Of a stretch of 64,000 nucleotides of DNA, positions 43,494 to 53,462 are shown in pieces. This DNA is from JADKIH01 sp031367345 (lineage in GTDB: Bacteria > Bacteroidota > Bacteroidia > AKYH767-A > 2013-40CM-41-45). The notes beneath the pieces were generated by a model that was not told where the DNA came from, searched no databases, and saw only the letters and a program-made list of their open reading frames with translations. The stretch lies in the NCBI GenBank assembly GCA_031367345.1, contig JANLPR010000117.1, forward strand, positions 12,647-76,646, in the 5' to 3' direction. The number at the start of each line of letters is the position of its first letter. The stretch's first letter is position 1. A program made the translations under genes and the position numbers.

Positions 43494-44699
43494 ATGGAAG
43501 AAGCTTCATTACCAAACAACGAAAAAGAGAGATTGAAGAATCTTGAGAGTTATGAAATTTTAGATACGGTTCCCGAGCATGAATATGATTCTCTTCTTCG
43601 AATTGCAGGAATGATTACGGGGATGCCGATTGTCTTGATGTCACTCATTGATTCAAAGAGGCAATTTTTTAAATCGAAAATTGGGTTAGAAATAAGTGAA
43701 ACACCTAAAGAATATTCTTTTTGTTCGCATGCATTAAACACTCCCAACGAAATGTTTATAGTTCCAGATTCGAGAATGGATTTAAGATTTCATGATAACC
43801 CATTAGTAACCGGAGAGCCACATGTAATTTTTTATGCAGGCATGCCTTTAGTTTCTTCAGAAGGTTACCCATTAGGGACGCTTTGTGTAATCGATAATAA
43901 GCCCAATGAATTGGATCAGGACAAAAAGGACGCGTTGGTCGCCTTGGCATCGCAAGTTGTTCGACTATTGGATTTAAGAAAGAAAAACAAATTACTAACA
44001 GAGGCACAAGTTGCAATAGCATTTCACGCACAACAAATGGAAGAGTTTGCATATATTGCTTCCCATGATTTCAAACAACCATTGAGGATGATCAACTCTT
44101 TTATGAATTTACTTGAAAAAAATTATGGTCATCAACTCGATTCAAAAGCATTAAAGTATATCAGATTTGCACAGGAAGGTTCATTTAAAATTAATAAGTT
44201 AGTCGATGAATTATTAAATTATGCGAACGTAGGAATCGGGTCAGAATTGAAGGGAAAAGTGAATATGAATGATCTGGTGAAGGAGATAATTGAGTTAAAC
44301 GATCCTACTTTAATTGGTGAAAAAGGAGTAATTACTTTTACCGAATTACCAATTATAGATTCATTCATAGTTCCACTGAAGATAGTTGTTCGAAATTTGA
44401 TTTCAAATTCTATAAAATATTCAAATAAACAGAGGCAATTAAAAATATTGCTTCGTTCAAATGAAATGGAAAGTCATTGGCAATTTGAAGTTCAAGACAA
44501 TGGTATCGGAATCCCTAAAAGCGAATTAATTTCAGTGTTTGATACTTTCAAAAGACTAGGCAATGGAGATGAAATTGAAGGATCTGGATTTGGTTTGGCA
44601 ATTTGTAAGCGTATAGTAAATAAACTTGGAGGAGAAATTTGGGTTGATTCCTTGGAAGGAAGTGGGAGTAGTTTTTATTTTACAATTCCAAAAAATTAA
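43494..44699 (+). CDS. GAF-domain histidine kinase
   Basis: A 401-aa soluble kinase: N-terminal GAF domain (~25-165; LLRIAGMITGMPIVLMSLID, EYSFCSHAL, YAGMPLVSSEGYPLGTLCVID), HisKA with His191 in ASHDFKQPLRM, and HATPase_c (NLISNSIKYS, DNGIGI, GSGFGLAIC, ending SFYFTIPK). The kinase core is clearly paralogous to that of the preceding eight-PAS protein. It begins 4 bases after that gene. GAF domains of this DUF-like subtype bind small ligands or sense redox state; the ligand here is unknown. The phosphoacceptor partner is probably the receiver 5 bases downstream. Confidence 0.9.
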   Translation: MEEASLPNNEKERLKNLESYEILDTVPEHEYDSLLRIAGMITGMPIVLMSLIDSKRQFFKSKIGLEISETPKEYSFCSHALNTPNEMFIVPDSRMDLRFHDNPLVTGEPHVIFYAGMPLVSSEGYPLGTLCVIDNKPNELDQDKKDALVALASQVVRLLDLRKKNKLLTEAQVAIAFHAQQMEEFAYIASHDFKQPLRMINSFMNLLEKNYGHQLDSKALKYIRFAQEGSFKINKLVDELLNYANVGIGSELKGKVNMNDLVKEIIELNDPTLIGEKGVITFTELPIIDSFIVPLKIVVRNLISNSIKYSNKQRQLKILLRSNEMESHWQFEVQDNGIGIPKSELISVFDTFKRLGNGDEIEGSGFGLAICKRIVNKLGGEIWVDSLEGSGSSFYFTIPKN

Positions 44700-44704
44700 A
44701 AGAC

Positions 44705-45151
44705 ATGAATGAAGTTCACATTTTACTTGTCGAAGATAATGAAGGCGATATCTTCCTTACTACAGAAGCTTTAGAAGAAGGCAAGATTGTAAATAAGGTA
44801 AGTGTTGCCAGAGATGGAGAAGAAGCAATAGATTTCTTGCTGAAGAAAGTAAAGGTTGGTATTTCCGAATTACCCGATTTGATATTGCTCGATGTAAATC
44901 TCCCTAAAAGAAATGGACAAGAAGTATTACAATTTATAAAAACAAATCAAAACCTAAAACATATACCGGTAATTATTTTAACAACCTCTTCTTCGGAAAA
45001 AGATATTGTTCAGTCTTATACGAATCAAGCGAACTGTTTTATTACTAAGCCGGTTGAGGTAGATAATTTTCTTAAAGTAGTCAAGAGCATTGAGAATTTT
45101 TGGATTTCAATAGTTACGTTGCCAACAAATACAAATGGAAAAGCAGGATGA
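44705..45151 (+). CDS. Stand-alone receiver (Rcp1-like response regulator)
   Basis: A 148-aa single receiver domain. It has the acidic pair in LLVEDNEGD, the phosphoacceptor Asp63 in LILLDVNLPKRNG, the Thr in IILTTSSSEKD and the Lys in CFITKPVE. There is no output domain, as in Rcp1, the partner of cyanobacterial phytochrome-type kinases with the same HisKA subtype. It likely accepts phosphate from one or both upstream kinases and passes it on or acts by protein contact. It lies 5 bases after the GAF kinase, and its stop overlaps the start of the next gene (ATGA). Confidence 0.92.
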   Translation: MNEVHILLVEDNEGDIFLTTEALEEGKIVNKVSVARDGEEAIDFLLKKVKVGISELPDLILLDVNLPKRNGQEVLQFIKTNQNLKHIPVIILTTSSSEKDIVQSYTNQANCFITKPVEVDNFLKVVKSIENFWISIVTLPTNTNGKAG

Positions 45152-46584
45152 AAGATAGTCGAAAGTATAAAATTCTAATTATCGAAGATAATCCGGGTGA
45201 TCTTTTAATTGTAGAGGATTTTCTTCGAGAGAAAATGATTAATTTAGAAATCATTCACTTTGATAATTTCAGGGAGGCTGAAAAAGATTTGAAGAAAGGT
45301 AATAAATATGATGTAATTCTTTTAGATCTTACATTGCCGGATTTAAGTGGTCAAAAGCTTATTACTTCAGTACTTGGAATTGCAAATGAGTGTCCTGTTG
45401 TAGTTTTGACAGGCTATCAAGATGTTGATTTTAGTAAATTATCAATATCACAAGGGGTTTCTGATTATTTATTGAAGGATGAATTGAATTCAGCGATTTT
45501 ATTCAAGAGTATTATTTATTCCATAGAACGAAAAAAAACAATATCGCTTTTACACGAATCAGAGAAAAGGTATAGTAATCTTTTTCATTTAAGTCCTCAA
45601 CCAATGATGGTTTTTGATTTAAGCACTTTGAAGTTCATTCAGGTAAATCGTGCCACTATTGCCTTGTATGGATTTTCTGAGGAAGAATTTTTGCAAATGA
45701 CGATAGCTCAAATTCGACCTGAAAGTCAGATTGAATTTATGTTAGGTGTCATTGAAAATACAAAAAGGATTGATCAAACATTTAGTCATACCGATGGTGC
45801 AATTCACCGTAAAAAGTCTGGAGAGTTGATAAATGTTGAAATTTTTGGAACCCCATTAAAAGTGGAAAATGAGCTATATAGATTAATCATTGTATATGAT
45901 GTTACAGAAAAAAAATTATTTGAATTGAAATTGACAGAAGCAATTATTAAGACGCAAGAAGATGAACGATACGAAATTGGTGGAGAGCTGCATGATAATG
46001 TTTGCCAAATCCTTGCTACAAGTCAAATGAGCATGGGTATGATCAAGAAAGTGTTGGATCCGGATGCTTTGAAATGGTATGAGCAGAGTAAAGAATATAT
46101 TAAATTAGCCTCTGAAGAAATTAGAAATTTATCGCATCGTTTAGCGCCAATTTTTATTGATCAAGGTACTCTTCAAGATTCCATTCATGTTTTAATTAAT
46201 ACTTTTAATGGCGATGAAAAGTATGTCATTAATGAAAAGTACGATACTTCTGTTAACAATTATTCTTTATCAAGGGAAACACAATTGAATTTATACAGAA
46301 TAATTCAAGAGCAATTAAGAAATATACAGAAACATTCAAATGCAACAACTATAAATTTATCAATATCCAAAAAGGAAGGAAGCTTGTTATTAACTATTAA
46401 GGATAACGGTTTGGGCTGTGATCCAGAGAATACTCGGGCGGGAATTGGAATTGCAAATATGAAACGTCGCGTAGAACTATTTGCCGGCGATTTTAAACTT
46501 TCAAGCATTCCGGGAGTAGGATGCGAATTAGAAATTAGTATTCCGGTGAAGCATCTTGATAATTTCTTTCTTGACAAGAGTTAG
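45148..46584 (+). CDS. REC-PAS-HisKA_3 hybrid sensor kinase (NarX/DesK-type core)
   Basis: A 478-aa soluble protein from the ATG at 45148, which overlaps the preceding stop as ATGA. The longer frame upstream runs inside that gene. Domain order: receiver (~5-125, Asp60 in VILLDLTLPD, Lys in YLLKDE), PAS (~135-260, MMVFDLSTLKFIQVN), HisKA_3 with His282 in IGGELHDNVCQIL, and HATPase (QEQLRNIQKHS, DNGLGCD, GIGIANMKRRVE). HisKA_3 kinases normally phosphorylate LuxR-type regulators, but none is adjacent. The N-terminal receiver would let the kinase be controlled by phosphate from the upstream kinases. A strong terminator follows. Confidence 0.9.
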   Translation: MKDSRKYKILIIEDNPGDLLIVEDFLREKMINLEIIHFDNFREAEKDLKKGNKYDVILLDLTLPDLSGQKLITSVLGIANECPVVVLTGYQDVDFSKLSISQGVSDYLLKDELNSAILFKSIIYSIERKKTISLLHESEKRYSNLFHLSPQPMMVFDLSTLKFIQVNRATIALYGFSEEEFLQMTIAQIRPESQIEFMLGVIENTKRIDQTFSHTDGAIHRKKSGELINVEIFGTPLKVENELYRLIIVYDVTEKKLFELKLTEAIIKTQEDERYEIGGELHDNVCQILATSQMSMGMIKKVLDPDALKWYEQSKEYIKLASEEIRNLSHRLAPIFIDQGTLQDSIHVLINTFNGDEKYVINEKYDTSVNNYSLSRETQLNLYRIIQEQLRNIQKHSNATTINLSISKKEGSLLLTIKDNGLGCDPENTRAGIGIANMKRRVELFAGDFKLSSIPGVGCELEISIPVKHLDNFFLDKS

Positions 46585-46656
46585 ATTTGTAACTCAATTC
46601 ATTTTTTATTGATGTAAAAATAAATTGTCGCAAAATTTTGAGAACGGATATAACTA

Positions 46657-46687
46657 AAAACTCCATCAATTAGATTGATGGAGTTTT
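46657..46687. terminator. Bidirectional terminator
   Basis: A perfect 14-bp stem (AAAACTCCATCAAT at 46657-46670 with ATTGATGGAGTTTT at 46674-46687) and a 3-base loop. A and T tracts on both sides suit both convergent genes. Confidence 0.85.
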
Positions 46688-46733
46688 AGATTGATAAAAA
46701 GAGATTGAAGTTTATTATTTCAAAACATTTTCG

Positions 46734-49511
46734 TTAAAAATTTAGCGCCAATCGAGCATACATTCTCATGCCATTTGCTCCCATTTGAACAGCATCCCAT
46801 GGGCCCGCTGGTTCGTTATTATATGCCCAATATTTAGCAGTTGCAACTGCTCCTAAGTCAGGATGTACTCCAAATAAATTGTCTGTGCCGAGTACTAATT
46901 TAGCTGATTTGCAAAGTTTGTAGGTAAGATATAAGTCAGTCACAGCTTTTCCTCCATAAACATATTTGTCGGCCACATACACATTAGGATCTGCATCTGT
47001 TGGGACCTTAGGGTCTATACCTAAAGCATCTTCTCCGTAACCTAAAATAGTAACACTGCCAAAATAAGTTATACGTGTTCCAAAAGTAATTTTCTTAATT
47101 CCATATTCTAAATTCATACTAAACTTTGACGAAGGCGCAGAAGCCAATATAAATGCTTGTTCACGATCACTAAGAAATGTTTTTCTATGTTGTTCTGTAT
47201 CGTTTAATTTTTCAGGTACGTTAATGGCATCAATTGTCATTTTTTGTAAATTTCCTGACAGAGATGCTCGGAAGGAATGTTTTTCTGTTATTTTTTTATA
47301 GTCGAATACAATGTCGATTCCTTTATTGGTTGTGTTTACTGCATTCGCAAAGAACTGCGCATACGCAGCATGATAATTATTTAGAGCAGCTAGAAATGCA
47401 GGGTCAAGAGTATTATCTGTTGCATCAAATTGGCCGGACAATACAACGCGGTCTTTCACTTCAACCATATAGCCATCCACTGTAATATTGAAATTTTTTA
47501 TTGGAGTATATGAAAATCCTAAACCGGCATTAACAGACCGTTCTTGTTTTAGGTCAGGAATTCCGGCAGCCTTTGTAATTGGATTATAGTTCGGCGCAAT
47601 TTTTACTTCAGCGACTAATCCACCTTGAACTGTCGTGAATGTTGAGCTGAAATTAATTTGTTGAAGAGATGGTGCTCTGAATCCTGTACTAATAGATCCT
47701 CTTAAGTTTAATTTATCTGTAATCTTATACCTCGAGCTCATTTTGTAGTTACTTGTAAAACCAAAATCGCTATAATTTTCAGCACGAACAGCGCCTGTTA
47801 ACAACCATCTTTTAGTAATATCAAGTTCGGCATCTACATATGCTCCAATAGTAGATCGATTTGCTGTTACAGCATCAGCCGGTTGATATCCCGGAAAACC
47901 CTGTGCTCCCGATGCTTTTATACCGGACGTATCGTAATTTTTATACGATGCCTCCTCTCCTGAATATAAATTGTAACGTTCTATTCTTGTTTCTGCTCCT
48001 GCGGCAAGATTAAGTCCTTGAGCAATATTTTTAAATGGTTTGGAGAAATTCAAATTTGTAGTGTTTTGTAAAAATGAAAATCCACCATCGTCAAAATGTG
48101 TTTGGCTTGTTCCCAATGAAGCATTAAATGTTTTGTCTCCATAAAAATGAAAATCGTTTTTACCTATGTTATTAGACAAATCCCATAGCCATCCTTTTCC
48201 TGCATTTCCATTGGCGCCAACAGCAACCGAAAAGTCGGTTACGTTAGTTTGAATATGCGGGTCGAAATAAACTTCACCATCAGGAGTTCTGTGCATAATG
48301 CCATCAACAAAAATTAAATTTCCACTTGCGTCTGTTGGAAAACGTTCTGGGCGAGCAGAGAAGTTTCTGCTGAAAGCAAAAGCATCGCTCTTGCTGTAAT
48401 TATATCCTCCAAAAGAGTAAAGACGAGTTGAGCCATTACCAATTGGTGTTTCAAGATTATAGAAAGCCCCTATTGCTTTTACTGAACCGTCACCATTTGC
48501 ACGACGGTAAATATTAATAGGCAAAGCGTCGGCATTTGTAAAAAGGTTGGACGTATCTGAAATTTGTCTAAATGTTTTTTCTTGGTTCAAAGCACTCAAA
48601 GAGAAATTGACGAATCCGTCTTTTTTACCTAAAGGAATTCCATAATTCAGATTTAAAGTTCTAGTAAGTCCATCTAATTTATTTTCGTGTTGGTACTGTT
48701 GAAACTCAGGTTTGAATGCAGGATTGTATTTACTATCTGAATAGCCCCCAAAGCTGAGATCGCCACTAAATTCTTTAACATTTTTTTTAAGAATAATATT
48801 CATAACTCCGGCAATAGCATCTGAGCCATATTGAGCAGAAGCCCCATCACGAAGTATCTCAACTCTATCTATTGCCGAAATAGGAATTGCATTGAGGTCT
48901 GTTCCTGAATTTCCTCTTCCTCTTGTACCAAACACACTTACAAAAGCTGTTTGGTGTCTTCGTTTTCCATTAATTAATACCAATGTTTGATCCGGACCTA
49001 ACCCTCTGAGTGTTGCTAAGTCTATATGATCAGCACCATCAGATCCACTTTGTTTATTCGAGTTGAGTGACGGAGCAGAATAATTCAGAAGTGAGGTGAT
49101 ATCGGTTCGGCCCGTTGGAATAGATACAGCTGAAACAGAAATGACGTCAACAGGTGCAGGAGTTTCTGTTTTTATTCTACCGGCTGTTCTTGTACCAACA
49201 ACAACAATGTCGCCTAATTCGAGTGGTGCTGTTGAAAGGCCTATTTTAATTTCAGTGAGATTATTTATTCCAATTACCTTGTTGATGTAGCCAATCATTT
49301 GGATCATTAGGCTGTCTGTTCCATTCGCTTTTATGACAGCATTGCCGTCAGCATCTGATGAAACACCATTTGTTGTACCCTTCACTACTATTGATGCGCC
49401 AGGCAAAGTTGCGCCCGACTGTTGGTCAGTAACATGAATTTTGATTTGAGATTGTGCATAGCCTATTGAAGCAATAATGCTATAAAGGAAAATGAGTGCT
49501 ATTCTTTTCAT
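46734..49511 (-). CDS. TonB-dependent receptor
   Basis: A 925-aa outer-membrane protein with signal peptide MKRIALIFLYSIIASIGYAQ. Residues ~22-95 form a carboxypeptidase-D regulatory-like domain (VTDQQSGATLPGASIVVKGTTNG), residues ~105-235 the plug (VVVGTRTAGR, RGLGPDQTLVLINGKRRH, DRVEILRDGASAQYGSDAIAGVMNII), and the remainder the beta-barrel, ending RMYARLALNF. It imports a ligand using TonB energy. No SusD partner, transporter or regulator adjoins it, so a substrate such as siderophore, cobalamin or glycan cannot be chosen. It is a single-gene unit. Confidence 0.93.
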   Translation of the reverse strand: MKRIALIFLYSIIASIGYAQSQIKIHVTDQQSGATLPGASIVVKGTTNGVSSDADGNAVIKANGTDSLMIQMIGYINKVIGINNLTEIKIGLSTAPLELGDIVVVGTRTAGRIKTETPAPVDVISVSAVSIPTGRTDITSLLNYSAPSLNSNKQSGSDGADHIDLATLRGLGPDQTLVLINGKRRHQTAFVSVFGTRGRGNSGTDLNAIPISAIDRVEILRDGASAQYGSDAIAGVMNIILKKNVKEFSGDLSFGGYSDSKYNPAFKPEFQQYQHENKLDGLTRTLNLNYGIPLGKKDGFVNFSLSALNQEKTFRQISDTSNLFTNADALPINIYRRANGDGSVKAIGAFYNLETPIGNGSTRLYSFGGYNYSKSDAFAFSRNFSARPERFPTDASGNLIFVDGIMHRTPDGEVYFDPHIQTNVTDFSVAVGANGNAGKGWLWDLSNNIGKNDFHFYGDKTFNASLGTSQTHFDDGGFSFLQNTTNLNFSKPFKNIAQGLNLAAGAETRIERYNLYSGEEASYKNYDTSGIKASGAQGFPGYQPADAVTANRSTIGAYVDAELDITKRWLLTGAVRAENYSDFGFTSNYKMSSRYKITDKLNLRGSISTGFRAPSLQQINFSSTFTTVQGGLVAEVKIAPNYNPITKAAGIPDLKQERSVNAGLGFSYTPIKNFNITVDGYMVEVKDRVVLSGQFDATDNTLDPAFLAALNNYHAAYAQFFANAVNTTNKGIDIVFDYKKITEKHSFRASLSGNLQKMTIDAINVPEKLNDTEQHRKTFLSDREQAFILASAPSSKFSMNLEYGIKKITFGTRITYFGSVTILGYGEDALGIDPKVPTDADPNVYVADKYVYGGKAVTDLYLTYKLCKSAKLVLGTDNLFGVHPDLGAVATAKYWAYNNEPAGPWDAVQMGANGMRMYARLALNF

Positions 49512-49622
49512 TTGTCTGGTAGTTTATTGAGTAAATTTATTAAAATATTAATATCATTACTAAAAAATGAAATATTTATTGAACGTCTTTAATAAAAGAT
49601 TCTAATTCTAGGTTGTCAATAA

Positions 49623-52600
49623 TTATTTAACTAATGTAACCCGGCCAATATAATTGTGTGTTTGATTGAAAATGTCTCTAACTTGAATTATCCAATTGTA
49701 TACATCATTCTGAGCAATTGTTTTTCCATTGTCAACTTTTCCATCCCAAGGAATAGCTAGATTATTAGATTCGAAAATAAGTTTTCCCCAACGGTCGAAA
49801 ATAGTTAAATTGTAAGTCGAGATCTCAAGTCCGTATGCTCCAAATGTGTCATTGATTCCATCACCGTTAGGCGTAAAAGAATTTGGGATAAAAAATGTGT
49901 ATTCAGGAATTATTTCAATCGTTTTATTTAACGTGTCTTTACAGCCATTAATATTCTCAACGATCAATGAAACTAAATAGGTAGAGTATGGAGTCGGATT
50001 GTATAAATTCAATGGATCAGCTTTAGAAGAATTTTTTCCATCACCAAAATCCCAAAACCATCTGATTACATCAGGCGAACAATGATTTAAAAAAGTTACT
50101 CCCGACTCCAATGTAGTTGGCTGATCCGGAGTAAAACTAAAATCAGCTTCAGGATTTGCGAATACATTAATGAGATTAGAAATAGTATTTGTATTTGAAC
50201 AACCACCTGAAGAAATTGCAGTTAAAGAAATGGAGAAAGTCCCTGAATTTTCAAAACAGTAGTTTGGATTGATGTTCGTAGAAGCCGCTCCATTATCTCC
50301 AAAATTCCAAACATAGCTAAGCGCATTCGCACTCGATTGATTGGTGAACTTCACACAAACAGGAGCACATCCTGAATTTATATCGGCTGAAAAGTTTGCT
50401 ATAGGCAATGACAAAATGGCGATATCGACTGAAGCGCTCTGTGAATTTGTACAGGCATCAGTAACCGTAACGGTATAAGTAGTGCTAGCTAAGGGTGAGA
50501 CAAGTGGACTTGAAATAAATGAATTGTTTAATCCTGTGGTAGGAGTCCATGAATATGAGTACGGTCCGTTTCCATTCGAAGCTATAGACGACAATGTTGC
50601 AGTTGCTCCATCACAAATAGATGTTGGACCATTCGCATACAATGAAAGTGGAAGTGTTGGTCGAACAGTAATCATTTGTGGTGACGATGTACAACCGTTT
50701 ATATCGGTTGCAATAACGGAATAGTCGGTTGCTGATATTGGTTGAGCAATTGGATTTGAAATAATGGAAGAGTTTAAACCGATTGATGGTGACCATGAAT
50801 AATTGTATGGGCCATTTCCACCGGAAGCTTGAGTAGATAAATTAGTTCCAGAATTACAAGCTGTAGTGCTCACAATTGAACTTAGGCTTACAGGAAGTGG
50901 TTGATTGATTTGTACGGACGTAGAATTTAAACAGCCATTCGAATCTGTTACCTTGCATAAATAATTTCCTGCACAAAGTCCGCTTGCTAAATTTGAAAGT
51001 TGAAGTGGGGCAGTATTCCAAATGTAAGTGAATACGCCAGTTCCGCCGGATGCAGAAAGAGTTGCTGTTCCGTTGCAACTTGCAAAACATGTAGTCGGCG
51101 AATTGTTTAAGGTTGTGACTAGAATTGGGCTCGGTTCATTTACAAAAGCGCTTGCGCTTGAGGTGCAGCCAAATTTATCCGTCACTACTACAGAATAAAA
51201 TCCGGAAATAAGATTGTTGCATGTATTCACAACACAACCATTCGACCAAGCAAAATTATATGGAGGATAACCACCCGAAGAAGTAACTGAAACTTTGCCA
51301 CTTGAATTTCCATTGCAAGTTAGATCTGTTGGAGTAACAGCAACGGACACTATAGGTTCAATGTAAACAGTGATCTGGTCGCTTCCTGTGCAGCCATTTG
51401 CATCAGTCATTACAACAGTATAAGTAATTGTTGAAATAGGGGTTGCTATGGGATTTGATGCAGTTGAATTGTTCAGGCCAATAATTGGTGACCAAGAAAA
51501 AAGTGTTGCAGATGCATTTGAGTTAGCACTAAGTTGTGTTGAATTTCCGATGCAAATGGTATCATCAATTCCTGCGTTAACAATTAAATTTGCCGCAATA
51601 GTAACTATTGATGTTGCTGTAGCAGAACAGCCCAAATCTGTACCTGTTACACTATAAGTTGTGTTTACTATAGGAGATACATTTATTGAATTTGTTGTTG
51701 CCCCATTTGACCAGAGGTAAGTTGTTCCCCCTTGAGCAAGTAAAGTTGCTTGTTGGCCATTACATATCGATGGAGAATTTACAACAATCGTTGGAGAGTT
51801 ATTTACTGTTACAGTTGTTGTTGCTGAACTAGAACATCCATTTGTAGAACCGGTGACAGAATACACCGTTGTAAATAATGGAGCAACAGCGATTGAGCTG
51901 GAAGTTGATCCGTCGTTCCATAAATAAGTTGTACCACCATTTGCAGTCAGCGTAGCTAGTTGACCGGAACAGATCGTTTGAGAATTTACAACAATGGTTG
52001 GTGTAAGATTTACGATAACAGAATTTGATCCTGTTGCTGTACACCCATTAATCGAATAGGTTACTGAATAACTTGTAGTGCTATTCGGATTTACAGAAAT
52101 GAAATCAGTAGTTTGTCCTCCGGGCGACCACAAATAATTTCCACCTAAGATGGATGGTGTAGCGGTGAGCGTAGCAGAAGATCCAGAGCAAATAGTTGAA
52201 GAGTTGACAGTGACTAATGGAGTTTGATTTACAGTTACACTTCCTGTAGCGGCAGTTGAACAGCCGGCTGTAAAATAAGTGCAGGTATAAGTTGAAGATA
52301 AAGTAGGGGTAACAGAAATTGTTTGTGTTGTTTCTCCACCTGGAGCCCATAAAAATGTTCCGCCGGATACAGATGGTGTAGCGGTAAGATTTGTGGTAGC
52401 TCCCGAACAAATAATTTGTGAGTTCACAGCAAGTGTCGTAGTGCTTGTTGAAGTCAATGTAACCATTGCTGTATCTGAACAACCAATGTGAGAGGTTCCG
52501 ATTACATAATAATTTCCTCCACAAAGGCCGGTGGCATTTGCTCCGCTTTGTCCAATGGGGTTAAAATTCGAATCGTACCATTCAAAAGTATAACCGGCAA

Positions 52601-53462
52601 TGGAGCCGGTAGCAGTTGCAGTAGCACTTCCATTGCAAGTACAACCGGCATTAGTACTACTTGCGGTAACAATTAATGGAGTAATAGGCTGACAAAAATT
52701 ATTGAATTGTCCTATGTAATTTGCATTAGCTGCATTGTTAGGAGCGCCCGGAGTTTGGTCGCCAGGATTTGTACTTGCACTTCCGCTAGTCCAGTTAGCT
52801 TGATTGGTTGGATCTACATCGTTGAAATAATAAACTCTCTGCGATCCTGATCCAAAGAAATAAATTTGTGTATTCTGATTGTCTGTTCCGTAGCAGACGG
52901 AGAATACTTCGCATCCGGCGAGATTTACTATTCGTGCACAATCTCCTGTATTAGCTAATACTGTATTTATCCAATTGCCTCCCGAAGTCCAACCTGTTGC
53001 CGGATAGGAGCAAGCAACAGCACCAGGCGTAGTTAAGTTAGTTTCAAAGAGGGTGCTATTCAAAGGAGCTATGATGCGACAGTTGTTATCGCTCATTGTT
53101 ATATCGTCAGGTGGAATGGCCGGATTTCTATCTCCATCATTATAAATTAAAATAATTGTTCCAAGAGGTACGCAAGCCCAAATAAGGTTTTGTGAAAAAC
53201 GAACTGCACCAACAGCAATACCTGAAGTTCCATGGTAGCCACTATTATCGTCAAAGATCCATCCTCGAATATCAATGCATGGAGGAATATTACTAGTACA
53301 ACTGTAAGTAACAGTATTACTTACTACAACAAATTCAACGTATTCTTGATTACCCGTTGTCCCATTTGAAACTTCATTCATGATTAATGATTGAGCATTC
53401 GATTGCTTCAAGCAAAAAAACAGGAATAATAAAATGTAGAAGTGTTTACTGAGTCGAAACAT
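49623..53462 (-). CDS. Large surface adhesin-like protein, T9SS type B tail
   Basis: A 1279-aa secreted protein with signal peptide MFRLSKHFYILLFLFFCLKQSNAQ. Residues ~25-260 resemble a lamin-tail-like domain (LIMNEVSNGTTGNQEYVEFVV, IRGWIFDDNSG). Residues ~265-650 are repeated Ig-like modules built on VNSxxICSGxxATLTA ... YLWSxGxTTxxIxV. Residues ~700-900 are SprB-type repeats (TCNGNSSGKVSV, YPPYNFAWSNG, FYSVVVTDKFGC). Two PKD-like domains follow (NYVWNFGDNG, RWFWDFGDGKN), then the gliding-type C-terminal domain (PNSFTPNGDGINDTF, LTIFDRWGKLIFES, YIGRVTLVK). The tail directs type IX secretion. SprB-like proteins act in gliding or adhesion; this one is probably an adhesin. Confidence 0.9.
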   Translation of the reverse strand: MFRLSKHFYILLFLFFCLKQSNAQSLIMNEVSNGTTGNQEYVEFVVVSNTVTYSCTSNIPPCIDIRGWIFDDNSGYHGTSGIAVGAVRFSQNLIWACVPLGTIILIYNDGDRNPAIPPDDITMSDNNCRIIAPLNSTLFETNLTTPGAVACSYPATGWTSGGNWINTVLANTGDCARIVNLAGCEVFSVCYGTDNQNTQIYFFGSGSQRVYYFNDVDPTNQANWTSGSASTNPGDQTPGAPNNAANANYIGQFNNFCQPITPLIVTASSTNAGCTCNGSATATATGSIAGYTFEWYDSNFNPIGQSGANATGLCGGNYYVIGTSHIGCSDTAMVTLTSTSTTTLAVNSQIICSGATTNLTATPSVSGGTFLWAPGGETTQTISVTPTLSSTYTCTYFTAGCSTAATGSVTVNQTPLVTVNSSTICSGSSATLTATPSILGGNYLWSPGGQTTDFISVNPNSTTSYSVTYSINGCTATGSNSVIVNLTPTIVVNSQTICSGQLATLTANGGTTYLWNDGSTSSSIAVAPLFTTVYSVTGSTNGCSSSATTTVTVNNSPTIVVNSPSICNGQQATLLAQGGTTYLWSNGATTNSINVSPIVNTTYSVTGTDLGCSATATSIVTIAANLIVNAGIDDTICIGNSTQLSANSNASATLFSWSPIIGLNNSTASNPIATPISTITYTVVMTDANGCTGSDQITVYIEPIVSVAVTPTDLTCNGNSSGKVSVTSSGGYPPYNFAWSNGCVVNTCNNLISGFYSVVVTDKFGCTSSASAFVNEPSPILVTTLNNSPTTCFASCNGTATLSASGGTGVFTYIWNTAPLQLSNLASGLCAGNYLCKVTDSNGCLNSTSVQINQPLPVSLSSIVSTTACNSGTNLSTQASGGNGPYNYSWSPSIGLNSSIISNPIAQPISATDYSVIATDINGCTSSPQMITVRPTLPLSLYANGPTSICDGATATLSSIASNGNGPYSYSWTPTTGLNNSFISSPLVSPLASTTYTVTVTDACTNSQSASVDIAILSLPIANFSADINSGCAPVCVKFTNQSSANALSYVWNFGDNGAASTNINPNYCFENSGTFSISLTAISSGGCSNTNTISNLINVFANPEADFSFTPDQPTTLESGVTFLNHCSPDVIRWFWDFGDGKNSSKADPLNLYNPTPYSTYLVSLIVENINGCKDTLNKTIEIIPEYTFFIPNSFTPNGDGINDTFGAYGLEISTYNLTIFDRWGKLIFESNNLAIPWDGKVDNGKTIAQNDVYNWIIQVRDIFNQTHNYIGRVTLVK

